From positions 496,001 to 560,000 of the forward strand of contig CP087563.1 in assembly GCA_020974905.1 (NCBI GenBank): a stretch of 64,000 nucleotides of DNA, written 5' to 3'. The stretch comes from Planctomycetes bacterium syqfu. Lineage in GTDB: Bacteria > Planctomycetota > Phycisphaerae > Phycisphaerales > Phycisphaeraceae. A program made the translations under genes and the position numbers. Positions 1-9,160 of the stretch are shown here, piece after piece. Numbering within the stretch: position 1 is the stretch's first letter; the number at the start of each line of letters is the position of its first letter. The notes under the pieces are model-generated. The model saw only the letters and a list, made by a program, of their open reading frames with translations. It was not told the origin of the DNA and ran no database searches.

Positions 1-3000
1 GATTTGGCAGCCAACCCGAACTTTAGCGCCACGTCGATTTCGCTGCAGTATTCCACGACCGTAGGCAATGAAATTCAGATCGGTCAGATCATCACCGCTG
101 ATGATGTTCGTGTGGGCAATCTTGACTTCCAGAATCTCAACGGTACAACCGGCTCATTGGTTCTGGCAGGTGATTCAGATATCGATACACCTGATCTATG
201 GGTTGATGCAACCAATGAAGGTTCATACATCCGCTCCATTGGAACCTACCATCAGGATTCACTGCAGGTCGCTGCCAACTTCTCCGGCTACATCTCCGGC
301 AATGTTACGGAACTGCGCCTGGGCACCATTGACCCAAGTGCCCGGATCAATATCGCTGGTGATGTGAATTACATGATCGTCATGAGTTCTGACACAGGAA
401 CAGATAACACGGTCAGCTACACCGTCAACGATGATGTCAACACGACCAGCAATGAATACCTGTTCTCCACGGTTGATTCCAGTGGTGACTATGCAGCCTA
501 CTACTACATTGTCGAGGTGATACAGACGATTGACGGCGTTGATACAACGACCTACGAAGGACGTATCGATGTTTATGACAATTCTGGTCCTGTCACCAAT
601 GTGACGACTTACACAGGTCTTGCAAATAACATCACCGGTCTTGAATACGATGATGATGGTAATAACACGCTGATTGCCATGACCACGGATTCAAGTTATC
701 TGCCAAGTAATGAGGTGATCACCAATGTGAACACCAGTGATTACGAAGGCCTGGCTATCAACAGTGAAGGGCGCGTCTTTGCTATCGACTACAACATCGG
801 AAATGATGGCTTGGCACACCTTGTTGAAATTGATGCAGAAAACAAACTCGTCCGTGACATGGGCACGATCCGTGACGTGCTGGGACTGACCTATGATCAG
901 GATGCCGTCTACGGTTCTGACATCGTTCAGATTGCATTTGATGATCAGGACAATCTGCTATTACTCAGTCGTGACAACGGTAATGGTTCAGATGTCACTG
1001 CCCAATATGTCATGATGCAGATTGACAGCAGCCAGATTGATGAAGGTGATACTTATCTTTCCGCACACAGCCCAAGTTCTGCTGTGCTGGCCCGTCGCAC
1101 CATCACAGGCCTGGGTACTGATCTGGATATCCGTGGTCTTGCCTATAACACCGAGGATGGTTACTTCTATGCTGCGGCATATGATGGTAATACCAACTTC
1201 ATCTACCGCTTCTCCAAGACGGATATCACTGCAACGCTGTTGGTCATTGATGACACCGACACCACAAATGACACCAGCACGCTGATGAGCGATATGACCA
1301 TCAACGGCATCGGTTTTGATGTGAATAACAACCTTGTGGTTCAGGTGGTTGACAAGTCCAATGATCCGAATGCTGATACCAGCAGTGAAGATGAATCACT
1401 CTGGTCTTCGAGCTTGTTCATCAGTGACATTGTCACCACGACGACAACAGACCAGACCACCAATGTCACGACGACAGTCTACAATTACAGCTTCGAACAG
1501 GCATCCAATGAAGGTGCTGTGGACAATTCCATTGACAACTTTGCAATCGGCCTCGTCGATGGTTTCGAGTTGGCCTTTGGATACAGTGTTGCCAATAGTG
1601 GTTCGGTCTTCCAGAGTGCCAAGGCGGGTAACGCCACCACACTCATTGGGACCATTGAACTGAACACCACGGACAACACCGCTCAATTCCTCCAGTCTGC
1701 CTCACTGCCACTTGGCGAGGCACAGACCGGATCGAGCATGACAATCGACGCTGCAAATGACCTGGCTTATGTGGTCACAGTGGGCGAGAACCCGAACCTG
1801 TGGGTGGTTGACTTGGCCACCAATGAGGTTGACCGCATTGGTCAACTGGTCATGGCTGGCAACAGCAGTGAACTGGCACAGATCGGCGGTATTGCCTTTG
1901 ACAGCAACGGCACACTCATCGGCGTTGACACGCTCACGCGTCGCATCGTCAGCATCAGCCTCACCGACGCAAAGGTCACGGCCCGTACTGAATCCGGTAC
2001 GGTCAACAGTGCCTTGACGGATCTGAGTTATGACAGCAGTTCATCCCAGATCACGGGTGTCGCTGATGGCGAAGTGGTGACCTTCTTTGCCACCAGCATG
2101 GATCTGCTTGGCGGTATTGTCACTCACCGTATCTACTCAGGTGATGTGAATGTGGTCAATTACACCAGTACCAATGCCAGCGATCGTGAAACGTTCTCGG
2201 GTCGTATCGTTGCCAACGGTTCGGATACCAACATCAGAACCTTCGAAGGATTTGGTATTCGTGGTGACTTTGATGGTGTGATCTCCACGAATAACACCAT
2301 CAACAGCATTCAGGCTTACAACTCTGACTTCCAGGGCTCAATTGTTGGTGAGGATATCAATGAGTTCAACCTTCACAACAGCAGTACACCGTGGGAAGAC
2401 TTTGGTGAAAATGCTGTCATCGATATCAATGATCTTGCCCAGACGTTGGTCTTCGGCGGTGATTTTGACGGTTTGATCAATGCCGCACGTGCCAATTCCA
2501 TCAACGTTGCTGAAGCTGTGGGTTCCAACGCAACGATTAATGTTGAACACTTCCTCAACGAATTTGAATCCGGCTCATCCTTCGACGGCACAATTCACAC
2601 TGGCAAGTTAAATGATTTCCATATCTTTGGTCAGATGCTTGAGAACACCAACTTCTTTGTTGATGGTGATATGTCCTCACTGAACATCGGGGCTGGTACT
2701 GAAAGTGGCACTTTAATCCGCGTTAATGGTGACATCGGCACAGTCGATGTGGGTGGCACGCATCAGGGAACCATCACTATTTTCGGTGTTGTCAATAACT
2801 CACTGTTTGATGATATCGAAGAAGCGATCTACAACGTGGCCTTGGGCGGTACCAGCCTGACCATCGATGGCACCACGGAACAGAGTTACATTCTCTACGG
2901 TGTCTGGCTGGGCGAAGACGGCCTGCTGAACACCGAGGACGATGTGATTACCGGTGGTTCACTGACCACAGCCAGTATCGACACCATGCGGGATACTGTC

Positions 3001-5310
3001 CTTGCCGCTGGCGTCTTGCCATCCGCTGAGCGTGGTGAAATCGAACGTGATGACTTCAGTGCATACTACTTCCAGGATCACACCGAAGGCGGCGTGTACT
3101 ACTCCGTTGAATCCGGTGGCATCCTGCCCAGTTCCATCGGCAGCGTGACCGTGGATCAGGCAAGTAACACCAATGAAACGACTGGCTTGTTCAATCTTGT
3201 GGTCGCTTCTGACAGTGTGCCGACGTCCATCAGCGGTACACAGAATGCCGTGATTCGCCGCCAGACCTACAACGATCTGCCCGGCGGACCACAGGTGGTC
3301 TCTGTGACCCAGACATCGGATTCGATCATTGAGGTTGTCTTCAATGAAGAACTCAATGCCAACACGATTTCGCTGACCACAGCAGACAATCCGTTTGGTT
3401 CGATCACACTTCAGGACTTTGTTGATGAACAGACACTGATTGAAAACGTTGAAATTGAGTACGTCACACGCACCAATGCAGCCGGCACCAAGGTCGGCGT
3501 GATCCGACTCAAGAGCACGGACTTTGAAGGCTTTAGCCCGCTGACCAAGATCACCATCTCCGATGGTTCAGATGGTCACCAGGCCCTGCTTGACCGTTCG
3601 GGCACAGCGTTGGGTAATCAAGCAGGTCGCTGGTCACGTTCCGCGTTGGGTGACTTTAACCAGGATGGCCAACCCGATCAGTTTGAGGGCGTCATTGATG
3701 ACCTTGCAGGAACCGTGATTGACGGCGATGCTGACGGCAAGTCCGGCGGTATCTTCGAAACCTATGTCCTTGGCGATGACTCGGAAGGCTATGAATTCCT
3801 CAGTGCTCTTCTGGATCAGACCGAACTTGATGTCAATGAAGAAACAACGATTGAAGGCACCTTCAACGACTACGGTGGCGATCCATATGTCATGAGCTTC
3901 TACGCCGAAGAAGGTCAATTCTTCAGCTACAACTACCAAAGCCTTGATTACTCCAACGCTGTGATCGGCCTGTTCTATCAGGATGATCAAGGCACCGAAT
4001 CGGCTGGTGACGACACCTTTGAACTCGTCGGCCGTTACGAATGGAGTGAATACACCGAGGACGAAAATGGCTACATCACCGGTGCCAGTGGCTTCCAGGC
4101 CATGCAGCTACCCGAGGATGGCAACTACTTCCTTGTTGTGGATTCACAGTACTTCTACTACAACGATCTGTACACCGACGATTATCTCTATGAATCCGAA
4201 TTTGAACTGACCGTTGGACTGTACAGCAATGCCGAGTTGATTGATGTACCTGTGGACGAAAATGGTGATCCGACAGATCAGATCGCCTACACCCCAGGAA
4301 CCTCAAATAACGAAGCCAAACAGCTGATCTACCTGAACTTTGATGGTGGCCTGGCAGAAGGTTATGAAGACTACTATGGCAACCCGTTAAGTTACGATGT
4401 CGCAGCCTTTGATGTTGATGACCTTGCTTATGCTCCGTACCTGAATTTCTATAATGACGATTTCGAAGCATACACTGATGAACAACTGGCAGCGATTAAT
4501 GACGAACTCATCGCACTGATCACCCAAAAGGTTTATGACCTTTATGCCAACGCATTGGTCGGCGATACCTTCCTGTTGACCGGCAATGCCACCGATGGTT
4601 ACACCTACTCAAGCGACAATGCCCAGGACGGTATCACCAAGGATTCAGACATTGATGGTGACGGAACGGATGACACAGCGGATATCGCAGCAGCGAGTAT
4701 CTTCTTCGATATCTTCACCAGCAGTGAGTACGGCATCTACTTCACCACCGTTGACCCGTCGACATACACTGACGGTGAAGGCAACGCCCTTGAGTATGCT
4801 GAAATCTTCATCGGTCAAACCACTGATGCGGATACCGGCTACGGCACGGGTAATTTCGGTGAAGCGTCTGATGTTGACCTGATGAACATGGACAAGTCCG
4901 ATGTGGCTTACATCGCCTTGCAGAACTTCTACACAGACTTTGATCGTTACATCGACGATACCGCTTCCTATGCCACCGAATTGGCAGACATGAGTACGTT
5001 TATCGCCAACGTCACCGGTCATGAACTGGGCCATCTGCTTGGCTTTAACCACACCAATGTCCTGCCGGTGAATGATGGTGCCATCACGGTCGATTCACTG
5101 GGTGATGACTGGTACAACATCATGATGTCCGGCTCGGCAGCAACCGGTGATGAGTACTACACACCATGGCAGTTCGGCACGTCCGATGTTTGGAACGGTG
5201 AACATTACATCTATGACTACTACTACAATGCAGAGTTCCCAATCGGTCAGATTGACACACTTGATCTGTTGCTCCGCTGGTTTGGGACCCCTGATGACCA
5301 GACAACTTAA
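1..5310 (+). CDS. Giant secreted metzincin-type zinc peptidase-like protein (5' end outside window)
   Basis: The frame is open from base 1 and no convincing start or signal peptide is seen, so the gene begins upstream; at least 1769 residues are present. Numbering from the TTG codon at 4-6, the C-terminal region carries HELGHLLGFNH (about 1673-1683), the HExxHxxGxxH zinc motif of metzincins, followed by a candidate Met-turn in NIMMSG (about 1706-1710). Upstream lie a pre-peptidase C-terminal-like beta-sandwich (about 1280-1410), an Asp/Gly-rich calcium-binding-like stretch (DFNQDGQPD, near 1220), and a long Asn/Thr/Asp-rich beta-repeat region resembling WD/NHL-like or adhesin domains. Composition (acidic, almost no Cys) fits an extracellular protein. 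Role inferred: surface or secreted protease, or adhesin with a peptidase domain. Substrate unknown. Confidence 0.75.
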   Translation, partial: DLAANPNFSATSISLQYSTTVGNEIQIGQIITADDVRVGNLDFQNLNGTTGSLVLAGDSDIDTPDLWVDATNEGSYIRSIGTYHQDSLQVAANFSGYISGNVTELRLGTIDPSARINIAGDVNYMIVMSSDTGTDNTVSYTVNDDVNTTSNEYLFSTVDSSGDYAAYYYIVEVIQTIDGVDTTTYEGRIDVYDNSGPVTNVTTYTGLANNITGLEYDDDGNNTLIAMTTDSSYLPSNEVITNVNTSDYEGLAINSEGRVFAIDYNIGNDGLAHLVEIDAENKLVRDMGTIRDVLGLTYDQDAVYGSDIVQIAFDDQDNLLLLSRDNGNGSDVTAQYVMMQIDSSQIDEGDTYLSAHSPSSAVLARRTITGLGTDLDIRGLAYNTEDGYFYAAAYDGNTNFIYRFSKTDITATLLVIDDTDTTNDTSTLMSDMTINGIGFDVNNNLVVQVVDKSNDPNADTSSEDESLWSSSLFISDIVTTTTTDQTTNVTTTVYNYSFEQASNEGAVDNSIDNFAIGLVDGFELAFGYSVANSGSVFQSAKAGNATTLIGTIELNTTDNTAQFLQSASLPLGEAQTGSSMTIDAANDLAYVVTVGENPNLWVVDLATNEVDRIGQLVMAGNSSELAQIGGIAFDSNGTLIGVDTLTRRIVSISLTDAKVTARTESGTVNSALTDLSYDSSSSQITGVADGEVVTFFATSMDLLGGIVTHRIYSGDVNVVNYTSTNASDRETFSGRIVANGSDTNIRTFEGFGIRGDFDGVISTNNTINSIQAYNSDFQGSIVGEDINEFNLHNSSTPWEDFGENAVIDINDLAQTLVFGGDFDGLINAARANSINVAEAVGSNATINVEHFLNEFESGSSFDGTIHTGKLNDFHIFGQMLENTNFFVDGDMSSLNIGAGTESGTLIRVNGDIGTVDVGGTHQGTITIFGVVNNSLFDDIEEAIYNVALGGTSLTIDGTTEQSYILYGVWLGEDGLLNTEDDVITGGSLTTASIDTMRDTVLAAGVLPSAERGEIERDDFSAYYFQDHTEGGVYYSVESGGILPSSIGSVTVDQASNTNETTGLFNLVVASDSVPTSISGTQNAVIRRQTYNDLPGGPQVVSVTQTSDSIIEVVFNEELNANTISLTTADNPFGSITLQDFVDEQTLIENVEIEYVTRTNAAGTKVGVIRLKSTDFEGFSPLTKITISDGSDGHQALLDRSGTALGNQAGRWSRSALGDFNQDGQPDQFEGVIDDLAGTVIDGDADGKSGGIFETYVLGDDSEGYEFLSALLDQTELDVNEETTIEGTFNDYGGDPYVMSFYAEEGQFFSYNYQSLDYSNAVIGLFYQDDQGTESAGDDTFELVGRYEWSEYTEDENGYITGASGFQAMQLPEDGNYFLVVDSQYFYYNDLYTDDYLYESEFELTVGLYSNAELIDVPVDENGDPTDQIAYTPGTSNNEAKQLIYLNFDGGLAEGYEDYYGNPLSYDVAAFDVDDLAYAPYLNFYNDDFEAYTDEQLAAINDELIALITQKVYDLYANALVGDTFLLTGNATDGYTYSSDNAQDGITKDSDIDGDGTDDTADIAAASIFFDIFTSSEYGIYFTTVDPSTYTDGEGNALEYAEIFIGQTTDADTGYGTGNFGEASDVDLMNMDKSDVAYIALQNFYTDFDRYIDDTASYATELADMSTFIANVTGHELGHLLGFNHTNVLPVNDGAITVDSLGDDWYNIMMSGSAATGDEYYTPWQFGTSDVWNGEHYIYDYYYNAEFPIGQIDTLDLLLRWFGTPDDQTT

Positions 5311-5365
5311 TACCGGGTTCAGTCCAGTTCACTGACAGGCTGGATTTTGAAACTCAAAGTACCTC

Positions 5366-5410
5366 GTTCGTGGTGATGAGACCTTGGCGCTCATCACCAC
5401 GAACTTTTTT
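5366..5410 (+). terminator. Rho-independent terminator after the giant peptidase gene
   Basis: A perfect 15-bp stem (5366-5380 with 5390-5404) with a 9-nt loop is followed directly by six T residues. It lies 55 bp after the stop codon at 5310. Confidence 0.9.
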
Positions 5411-5554
5411 ATTGATTGCCTTTGGTGATCTTATATCAATTCTGGTAATAACTTGTGCTTGAATGGGTACCGGGTTCACACCCGCCCGGTGCTCAATGAA
5501 TTCAAACGCACGAGTTATAAATAGGATTGGTATTACATCAACGATTACAAACAC

Positions 5555-6436
5555 TCAGAAACCAAAGGACATCTGTTCAGAGATGGGATGCGGTGTTTTG
5601 CGTGTGGTGTTGAGCTTAAACCAACGGGTGCGTCTGCGTTGTTGAGTGAGTACCACCCGAGAGAAGATTGCTGGATCCTGAGCGAAGACTTCGCGGACTT
5701 TTTCTTCGGTGTTGCATTGCTGTGATCGATGCAGCAGCAGGACGTGTGCAGGTTGGCCGTCTGCTGAGCGTCTATCGATTCGTTTGATGGCTTCGAATGC
5801 CTGTTCATTGGAAAGATGTCCCGCGCCCCCCATGATCCGACGTTTGAGATGTTCCGGGCGTGTGCTGGCTTGTTGAAGCTTGGGATCGTAGTTGGCTTCC
5901 AGGGCAAGGATATCCACGTTGGTAAAGTTTTGGATCAGTTTGTCTGGCACATGCCCCAAATCGGTCGCAAAGCCAATGGAGCCGTGATTGGAGTCGATAC
6001 GATAGCCAAAGGTTCCCTGGCGGTCATGTCGCAAGTGGATCGGGTGGAAATCCAAATTGGGAATTGGGTTGAACTTTTCGGTGAACTCTCTGATTAGTCC
6101 GGACGTAATAAGGGGTAGAGCGTGCCTTTGGCGTTTGAGATCCGTCACATGCCAGGCATGGAGATACAGCGGGATCCCCCAGCCGACCATGGTTTTGATC
6201 CAGGTTGGTCGGAAATGATCCTGATCCAGATGGGTAATGACAATGGCCTTGATCTGTTGCAGCGAGCTTTTTGCCTGCCCAAGACGTCTGCTGATGGTCA
6301 CCGGCCCGAGACCGGCATCCAGCAGCAAGGCCTGATTTTGGTACTGGATGACGGTTGCGTTCCCGCCGGACCCACTGCCCAGTACGCAGAGGTTCAATGT
6401 GTTATGAGAGGTTTGCGATTTCGTTGAAAATGCCAT
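5555..6436 (-). CDS. Metallo-beta-lactamase-fold hydrolase (YycJ/WalJ-like)
   Basis: A 293-residue protein with the MBL-fold layout: an N-terminal GSGSGGNATVI segment typical of YycJ/WalJ-like proteins, a THLDQDHF metal motif (H69, D71, D73, H74 counted from this start), a later FATDLGH segment and a downstream GHLSN histidine. The middle ligand of the usual HxHxDH is Asp here (HxDxDH). I chose the ATG at 6436 because GGAAGG sits 4-5 nt upstream; an in-frame ATG at 6499 would add 21 residues without a good ribosome binding site. It is divergent from the Skp-like gene. YycJ/WalJ relatives are linked to DNA repair nuclease activity or cell-wall regulation; the exact substrate cannot be read from sequence. 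Confidence 0.75.
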   Translation of the reverse strand: MAFSTKSQTSHNTLNLCVLGSGSGGNATVIQYQNQALLLDAGLGPVTISRRLGQAKSSLQQIKAIVITHLDQDHFRPTWIKTMVGWGIPLYLHAWHVTDLKRQRHALPLITSGLIREFTEKFNPIPNLDFHPIHLRHDRQGTFGYRIDSNHGSIGFATDLGHVPDKLIQNFTNVDILALEANYDPKLQQASTRPEHLKRRIMGGAGHLSNEQAFEAIKRIDRRSADGQPAHVLLLHRSQQCNTEEKVREVFAQDPAIFSRVVLTQQRRRTRWFKLNTTRKTPHPISEQMSFGF

Positions 6437-6579
6437 GTCACCTTCCGTGTGCAAATCGGTGCCATGGTCAAAGAGCGGGATGGTTTGTTCGGGTTTCATC
6501 AGGATAGCCCAGTGTGGCTTTGAAGTTCAATTCTGTCAAGATGAAAATTGGATTGAAATTCCAGACAAGGGAGTTTGGT

Positions 6580-7284
6580 ATGAGAAATGTGATGGTTTTG
6601 CTATTGACCATGTGCTGGTTGATGTCGGCTGGATGTGAACAAAAAGCACCTTCCAGACAATCAGGAAACATTGCAGTGGTGGATATGGACCAGATTGCCA
6701 TGAGCACAGGGTTTGATAAAGCCTTGGGCGAACAGATGATGAAAATCAATTCTGAAATTGGTGCCCATCTCAAACAGGCGCAGGAAAAAATCCGTACGGA
6801 CCTAGAAACCCGACAGCAGGCCATGGGGGAAAATCCCACTGACAAGCAGAAATCAGACTTTGAGCAATACTCCTATGAACTGGATCAACAGTATCGTCAG
6901 GAGATTAATAAAGCTCAGCAAGCCAGCAATCAGGCGCACACCTCGATGATTGGTCAGTTTCGTCAGCAGATAACACCCATTGCACAGGATGTCGCAAGGG
7001 CGCAAGGTTTTGATATTGTGATGACCCGAACTGACGCCATGTTGCTGGTATCCCCTGCTGCTGATATCACGCAGGATGTCCTTGCCATGTTCAAGCAGTC
7101 TGGATTAGGCAGTATGCCAATTCAACCGCGTGGCATGCTCAATTCTCAATCAGCACCCGCTGCCCCTGCCGTTACCCCCACGATGCCTACACCTGCTCCG
7201 ACGCAGGAACCTGCATCAGCGACAGAGGACCAAGCCCAAGAACCTTCTGTGATCCCACCGACCAATCAATTGCCTGTTCAGTAA
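6580..7284 (+). CDS. OmpH/Skp-family periplasmic chaperone-like lipoprotein
   Basis: A 234-residue protein. The chosen ATG at 6580 has AGGGAG about 6 nt upstream; an in-frame ATG at 6514 would bury the signal peptide. Residues 1-19 form a hydrophobic signal ending in a lipobox (SAGC), so it is probably a lipoprotein. The body opens with IAVVDMDQIAMST, the typical start of the OmpH/Skp fold. A long Gln/Lys/Glu-rich helical region follows (about 50-130), predicted to form the coiled-coil tentacles that hold unfolded outer-membrane proteins. A second short beta segment (FDIVMTRTDAMLLVSPAADIT) returns to the trimer body. The last ~55 residues are a Pro/Ala/Thr-rich tail, unusual for Skp and probably disordered. 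Confidence 0.8.
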   Translation: MRNVMVLLLTMCWLMSAGCEQKAPSRQSGNIAVVDMDQIAMSTGFDKALGEQMMKINSEIGAHLKQAQEKIRTDLETRQQAMGENPTDKQKSDFEQYSYELDQQYRQEINKAQQASNQAHTSMIGQFRQQITPIAQDVARAQGFDIVMTRTDAMLLVSPAADITQDVLAMFKQSGLGSMPIQPRGMLNSQSAPAAPAVTPTMPTPAPTQEPASATEDQAQEPSVIPPTNQLPVQ

Positions 7285-7436
7285 GTCTTTCTCATTGATT
7301 ACAAGTTCTAACCGACCTGCACGCTGGAAATGATGTGAATCAGCTCCAGCATGTTTTGATGCGCAGATGTTGGTGAAGGGTCAAAAAAAGTTATCTGACC
7401 GTTACAACCCGAACAACGGACATATAACCTTTAAAT

Positions 7437-7462
7437 GACCTGAATTAACAGGTCTTTTTTTT
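7437..7462 (+). terminator. Rho-independent terminator after the Skp-like gene
   Basis: GACCTG (7437-7442), a 6-nt loop, CAGGTC (7449-7454), then eight T residues. It is 153 bp past the stop at 7284; nothing else is recognisable in that gap. Confidence 0.75.
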
Positions 7463-7565
7463 GAATATTTGCCTCCGATAACACGCATGGGACGCGTCAC
7501 TCAGACATTTTTTTGCAACGGTTCGATATACATAGAAGTAGGCGACAATAGAGAAAGAGGTTCCC

Positions 7566-7763
7566 ATGCGTATGCGAACGATTTTTGTGTTATTGATGCT
7601 GATGTGTCTTATCACTATCGGATGCTCCCAACGAGCCAGCACCAAAATCCGAATCATTGAACCGTCTTACTCCTTTGTCCATCAATCTGCAGAACCTGTC
7701 GCTTCGGTCTCTGACGCCAAGCTGGCCCAAAACACCACTGGCAAGCATACCATCGAACCTTGA
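7566..7763 (+). CDS. Small putative lipoprotein
   Basis: A 65-residue open reading frame that begins with Arg-rich residues and a hydrophobic run ending in LITIGC, a clear lipobox with Cys20, so the mature part would be about 46 residues anchored in a membrane. AGAGG lies 8-9 nt upstream of the ATG. The mature part has no recognisable domain. It sits alone between a terminator and the converging queE gene. Small lipoproteins of this size are often missed by automated callers. I think it is real because signal, lipobox and ribosome binding site agree. Function unknown. Confidence 0.6.
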   Translation: MRMRTIFVLLMLMCLITIGCSQRASTKIRIIEPSYSFVHQSAEPVASVSDAKLAQNTTGKHTIEP

Positions 7764-7781
7764 TTTTATTAATGGGTGAAA

Positions 7782-8501
7782 TCAGACGCCGCGTGCATTG
7801 GGATCCCATATCTGTTTATGCAGTTGAGATTGCATGCGGACCGGCAGATTGTCTTGAATGATCCATTTTGCCAACGCATCCATTGGCAAGGTCTGACAGC
7901 CAGCCAACTCGTTTGTGGCAGGCATGGCATTGACTCCACTCATCAGAATCGCTTTGACCCTGGTTGCCAGATCATACTCCGCAATGATCTGCTTGGCCCA
8001 TTGGTAGTCCTTCCTGCTGCAGAGCACGAATTTCACTTCGTCATGCTCGTTGAGATACTGGATGTTGTTCCAGTCATTACGCTCAACCTCACCGCTGTCG
8101 GGCGTTTTCAAATCCATGATCCGGATCACGCGCCGATCACAGGTGCTGATGTCACAGGTTCCACTGGTTTCGATCAGGACCGTTTTACCCAGATCGCATA
8201 GACGAGTCATCAATGGATGGACCTGTTCTTGCAGGAGTGGCTCCCCGCCAGTGATTTCAAACAGATCACAATCGTAGGACTCAACCTGCTGGAGAATTTC
8301 GTCTATGGTGAAGGATTGGCCTTCATGGAAGGCATATTCAGTATCGCAATAACAGCAACGCAGGTGACAACCTTTGAGTCGAATAAAGACACATCGCATA
8401 CCCGACCAGGTACTTTCCCCCTGCAACGAATAGAAAATCTCGTTGATCTGCAAACGAGGTTGGCGTGGGGGTTTCTGATTGTTTGTAACGGGCAATGACA
8501 T
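7782..8501 (-). CDS. queE: 7-carboxy-7-deazaguanine synthase
   Basis: A 239-residue radical SAM enzyme. It starts with INEIFYSLQGES, the QueE signature, then the cluster motif CxxxCxxC at Cys45, Cys49 and Cys52 (GCHLRCCYCDTEYAF), then a SAM-binding EITGGEPLLQ. QueE converts 6-carboxytetrahydropterin to 7-carboxy-7-deazaguanine in queuosine (preQ0) biosynthesis, in the cytoplasm. Length is normal for the family. It lies 25 bp downstream of folK on the same strand, a plausible pterin-themed pair since both draw on GTP-derived pterin intermediates. No other queuosine gene is in the window. Confidence 0.93.
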   Translation of the reverse strand: MSLPVTNNQKPPRQPRLQINEIFYSLQGESTWSGMRCVFIRLKGCHLRCCYCDTEYAFHEGQSFTIDEILQQVESYDCDLFEITGGEPLLQEQVHPLMTRLCDLGKTVLIETSGTCDISTCDRRVIRIMDLKTPDSGEVERNDWNNIQYLNEHDEVKFVLCSRKDYQWAKQIIAEYDLATRVKAILMSGVNAMPATNELAGCQTLPMDALAKWIIQDNLPVRMQSQLHKQIWDPNARGV

Positions 8502-8526
8502 ATGAGGGTAGTGTAACGTCCACAGG

Positions 8527-9006
8527 TTAACTCTTCACATGCGACAACAGCTGCATGACGGATCGGCCAAGTTTGGGATGAATCCAATCCGGGGCAATCT
8601 CCGACAAGGGTTTGAGTACAAATAACCGTTCATGCATCAAAGGATGCGGTATCACAAGACCAGGCTGATTAATGATCAGGTCGCCGTAAAAAATGATATC
8701 CAGATCAAGGGGTCTGGGCCCCCATTTGATTCTCGTAGCTTGATCCTGCCTGCCGTGTTCCTGTTCGATTGCATTGAGTGCCTTTAGCAGGTCTTTTGCG
8801 GGTAAAGCTGTCTGAATGATGGCTGCTGCATTAAGAAACATCTCCTGCTTAATCGGTCCGACGGGTGAGGTTTCCAATAGATTGCTGTGAGCCAACAATT
8901 CTGTATCAACCAACGCACCCAGTTGCTCAAAAGCCGTTTGGATATGTCGGTGACGATCGCCCATATTACTCCCCAGAGCGATACATGCTTTGACAGGAGT
9001 GTTCAT
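8527..9006 (-). CDS. folK: 2-amino-4-hydroxy-6-hydroxymethyldihydropteridine diphosphokinase
   Basis: A 159-residue protein with HPPK hallmarks: ACIALGSNMGDR at the N terminus, ETSPVG, FLNAAAIIQT, and the catalytic metal-binding GPRPLDLDIIFYGD segment followed by IPHPLMHERLFVLKPL. It transfers pyrophosphate from ATP to 6-hydroxymethyl-7,8-dihydropterin, the step before dihydropteroate synthase in folate biosynthesis. The length matches stand-alone FolK, with no fusion to FolB or FolP. It is upstream of and probably cotranscribed with queE, and divergent from the lipoprotein gene at 9161. Confidence 0.94.
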   Translation of the reverse strand: MNTPVKACIALGSNMGDRHRHIQTAFEQLGALVDTELLAHSNLLETSPVGPIKQEMFLNAAAIIQTALPAKDLLKALNAIEQEHGRQDQATRIKWGPRPLDLDIIFYGDLIINQPGLVIPHPLMHERLFVLKPLSEIAPDWIHPKLGRSVMQLLSHVKS

Positions 9007-9160
9007 CAGATACTTGCTCCAATATCAGGTAAAAACACTATTTTATCCCATAAGTTCTGTGTGCCACGAATGTTATTGACACAAGATTGACGTTTGGTAA
9101 TCATATGAGCAGTTGTTGTATGGTCCAATTCTCAACCACCTCATGATTCAAGGATATCCT

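Noticed and set aside
9076-9104. TTGACA at 9076 as a promoter for the 9161 lipoprotein gene
   Set aside because: The -10 position reads AATCAT at the best spacing, too weak to annotate.
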